DNA from: Candidatus Zhuqueibacterota bacterium 4484_87 | GTDB lineage: Bacteria > Zhuqueibacterota > Zhuqueibacteria > Thermofontimicrobiales > Thermofontimicrobiaceae | Direction: 5' to 3' | Assembly: GCA_002085355.1 (NCBI GenBank) | Contig: NATN01000179.1 | Location: forward strand, 1 to 6,064 | DNA length: 6,064 bases | Shown: positions 5,155 through 6,064 of the stretch, in pieces | How the letters are laid out: each line of letters opens with the position of its first letter | How positions within the stretch are numbered: the stretch's first letter is position 1 | Position numbers and translations under genes: made by a program | Notes under the pieces: generated by a model | The model's input: only the letters and a program-made list of their open reading frames with translations | Told to the model about the DNA's origin: nothing | The model's database searches: none

Positions 5155-6064
5155 TTAACTGGAAACTGGCAATATGATCGAGAATTTTGTGCCAAAGTTC
5201 GGATCATTGTCGATATCGATATGACCGCCATAATTTTCGATGATATTTCTCGTGATCGTCAAACCCAGCCCTCGGCTGTCACCGCGAGTGGAATAGAACA
5301 TGTGGAAAATTTTGTCCAGATTTTCATCAGGAATTCCTTTGCCGTGATCGATGATATCTACCTGAACAGATTTGGGGCGTCCGGAAAAAGAGGTACTAAT
5401 TTGTATCGGTTTTTCATAGTCAGAAGCGATGAGTGCATTTTGCATCAAATTTTCCATGGCATATTTTAATTGATCACGATCTCCGAGGATGAATATCTCA
5501 TTTTTTGCCAATTGTAAATTTATCTCGGCGTTATACATCAATTTGAATTGATCGGCGATATCGCGGATGAGGTCGTTTAGCGACACTCTGTTTTTTGATT
5601 TTACTTTATAATTTACAAAATCAAATGAGTTCAACAGCTTTTGTTTCAGATCCTTAATCCCGTTGTATAATTCCTCAATGTATTCATAATATTTATCCTG
5701 TGGCGTGATTTCATTTCTCATTACTTCAATTATCATTCTCAATCCTTCAATAGGATTTTTTAAGTCGTGAATGATTCCGCTGGCAAAAGTGCCGATTGCT
5801 GCCAATTTTTGCTGCTCTTCTAAATTCTGTAAGATGCGAATATTGTCCAGTGCGATCGCCAATTGCAAAAAAAGATAATTGATGACAGAAATTGTCGAGG
5901 CATCGATTTGAGTCTTTTCATTTTCAAACCCCAATATGCATAAACCCAGTAAGTCATTTTTTCGCATAAGGGGAAAAACCAGTGAAGATTTGTGGAGTTT
6001 TTGAGGCAACTCAGATGAATAGTAATTAAAGTTTGAAATATCTATGGGGGAATTCTCTTTTGCC
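5155..6064 (-). CDS. GAF-domain sensor histidine kinase (5' end beyond window)
   Basis: The frame is open from the right window edge, giving 302 residues, so the true start lies outside. A TTG at 6009 is internal, since in-frame coding sequence continues upstream. Numbering from the edge, residues about 20-75 look like the C-terminal half of a GAF sensor domain (SSLVFPLMRKNDLLGLCILG, then a helix ending IALDNIRILQNLEEQ). The dimerisation/phosphotransfer helix follows, with H99 in GIIHDLKNP, an NtrB/AtoS-like H-box. The catalytic ATPase domain (about 160-300) has the N-box ENLMQNA, G1 box DHGKGIP, F-box FHMFYSTRG and G2 box RGLGLTITRNII. It autophosphorylates on His and passes phosphate to a receiver Asp, most likely that of the adjacent NtrC-like protein. 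No membrane segment is visible in this part, so the location depends on the missing N terminus. The signal sensed is unknown. The fragment ends ILPVSS with TAA, 14 nt before the next gene. Confidence 0.94.
   Translation of the reverse strand, partial: AKENSPIDISNFNYYSSELPQKLHKSSLVFPLMRKNDLLGLCILGFENEKTQIDASTISVINYLFLQLAIALDNIRILQNLEEQQKLAAIGTFASGIIHDLKNPIEGLRMIIEVMRNEITPQDKYYEYIEELYNGIKDLKQKLLNSFDFVNYKVKSKNRVSLNDLIRDIADQFKLMYNAEINLQLAKNEIFILGDRDQLKYAMENLMQNALIASDYEKPIQISTSFSGRPKSVQVDIIDHGKGIPDENLDKIFHMFYSTRGDSRGLGLTITRNIIENYGGHIDIDNDPNFGTKFSIILPVSS

Noticed and set aside
4863..5469. Plus-strand open frames over the kinase/regulator junction, and others across the SusC gene.
   Set aside because: They lie antisense to clear genes with intact motifs and their translations resemble no family.
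5155..6009. TTG at 6009 as the kinase start codon.
   Set aside because: The frame stays open and codes plausibly upstream to the window edge, and starting there would cut through the GAF domain.

Overview
The window looks like part of a chromosome from an uncultured or little-studied bacterium of the FCB superphylum (Bacteroidota/Calditrichota/KSB1/Marinimicrobia-like). The main evidence is a canonical SusC/RagA-type TonB-dependent outer-membrane transporter, a family centred on that group. Strong Shine-Dalgarno sites (AGGAGGG, AAAGGAGG) and an NtrC-type sigma-54 activator make a typical Bacteroides relative less likely. This placement is inferred from gene content only.

All supported genes lie on the minus strand, so the biological order runs from the right edge to the left. 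(1) At 6064-5155 is the C-terminal 302 residues of a GAF-containing sensor histidine kinase, cut by the window edge. (2) At 5140-3719, 14 nt downstream, is a complete NtrC-family response regulator (receiver, AAA+ sigma-54 activator, Fis-type HTH). (3) At 3718-3498 is a 221-bp regulatory gap. (4) At 3497-3144 is a stand-alone CheY-like receiver protein. (5) At 3143-2888 is a 256-bp leader without a convincing gene. (6) At 2887-1 is a SusC/RagA-family transporter, complete at the N terminus and running off the left edge.

The most interesting part is the 221-bp gap. It holds a good -24/-12 (sigma-54) promoter match, TGGTATTAACATTGCA, whose predicted start lies about 20 nt before the receiver gene. 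Further upstream are two related palindromes (TGTGAA-N7-TnACA), 33 bp apart and centred about 110 and 143 bp before the predicted start. This is the geometry of NtrC-type enhancers such as E. coli glnAp2. Read together, the kinase would phosphorylate the NtrC-like protein, which would bind the twin palindromes and switch on the receiver gene with sigma-54 polymerase. Expression of the SusC gene may follow by read-through, since no clear terminator is visible between the two. That last link is inference.

The leader before the SusC gene is also unusual. It carries two copies of an extended anti-16S sequence (GGAGGTGAT, one inside the 12-nt AAAGGAGGTGAT), 61 nt apart, neither serving a recognisable gene. 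The SusC gene has its own separate ribosome binding site. A possible 23-codon ORF lies between them.
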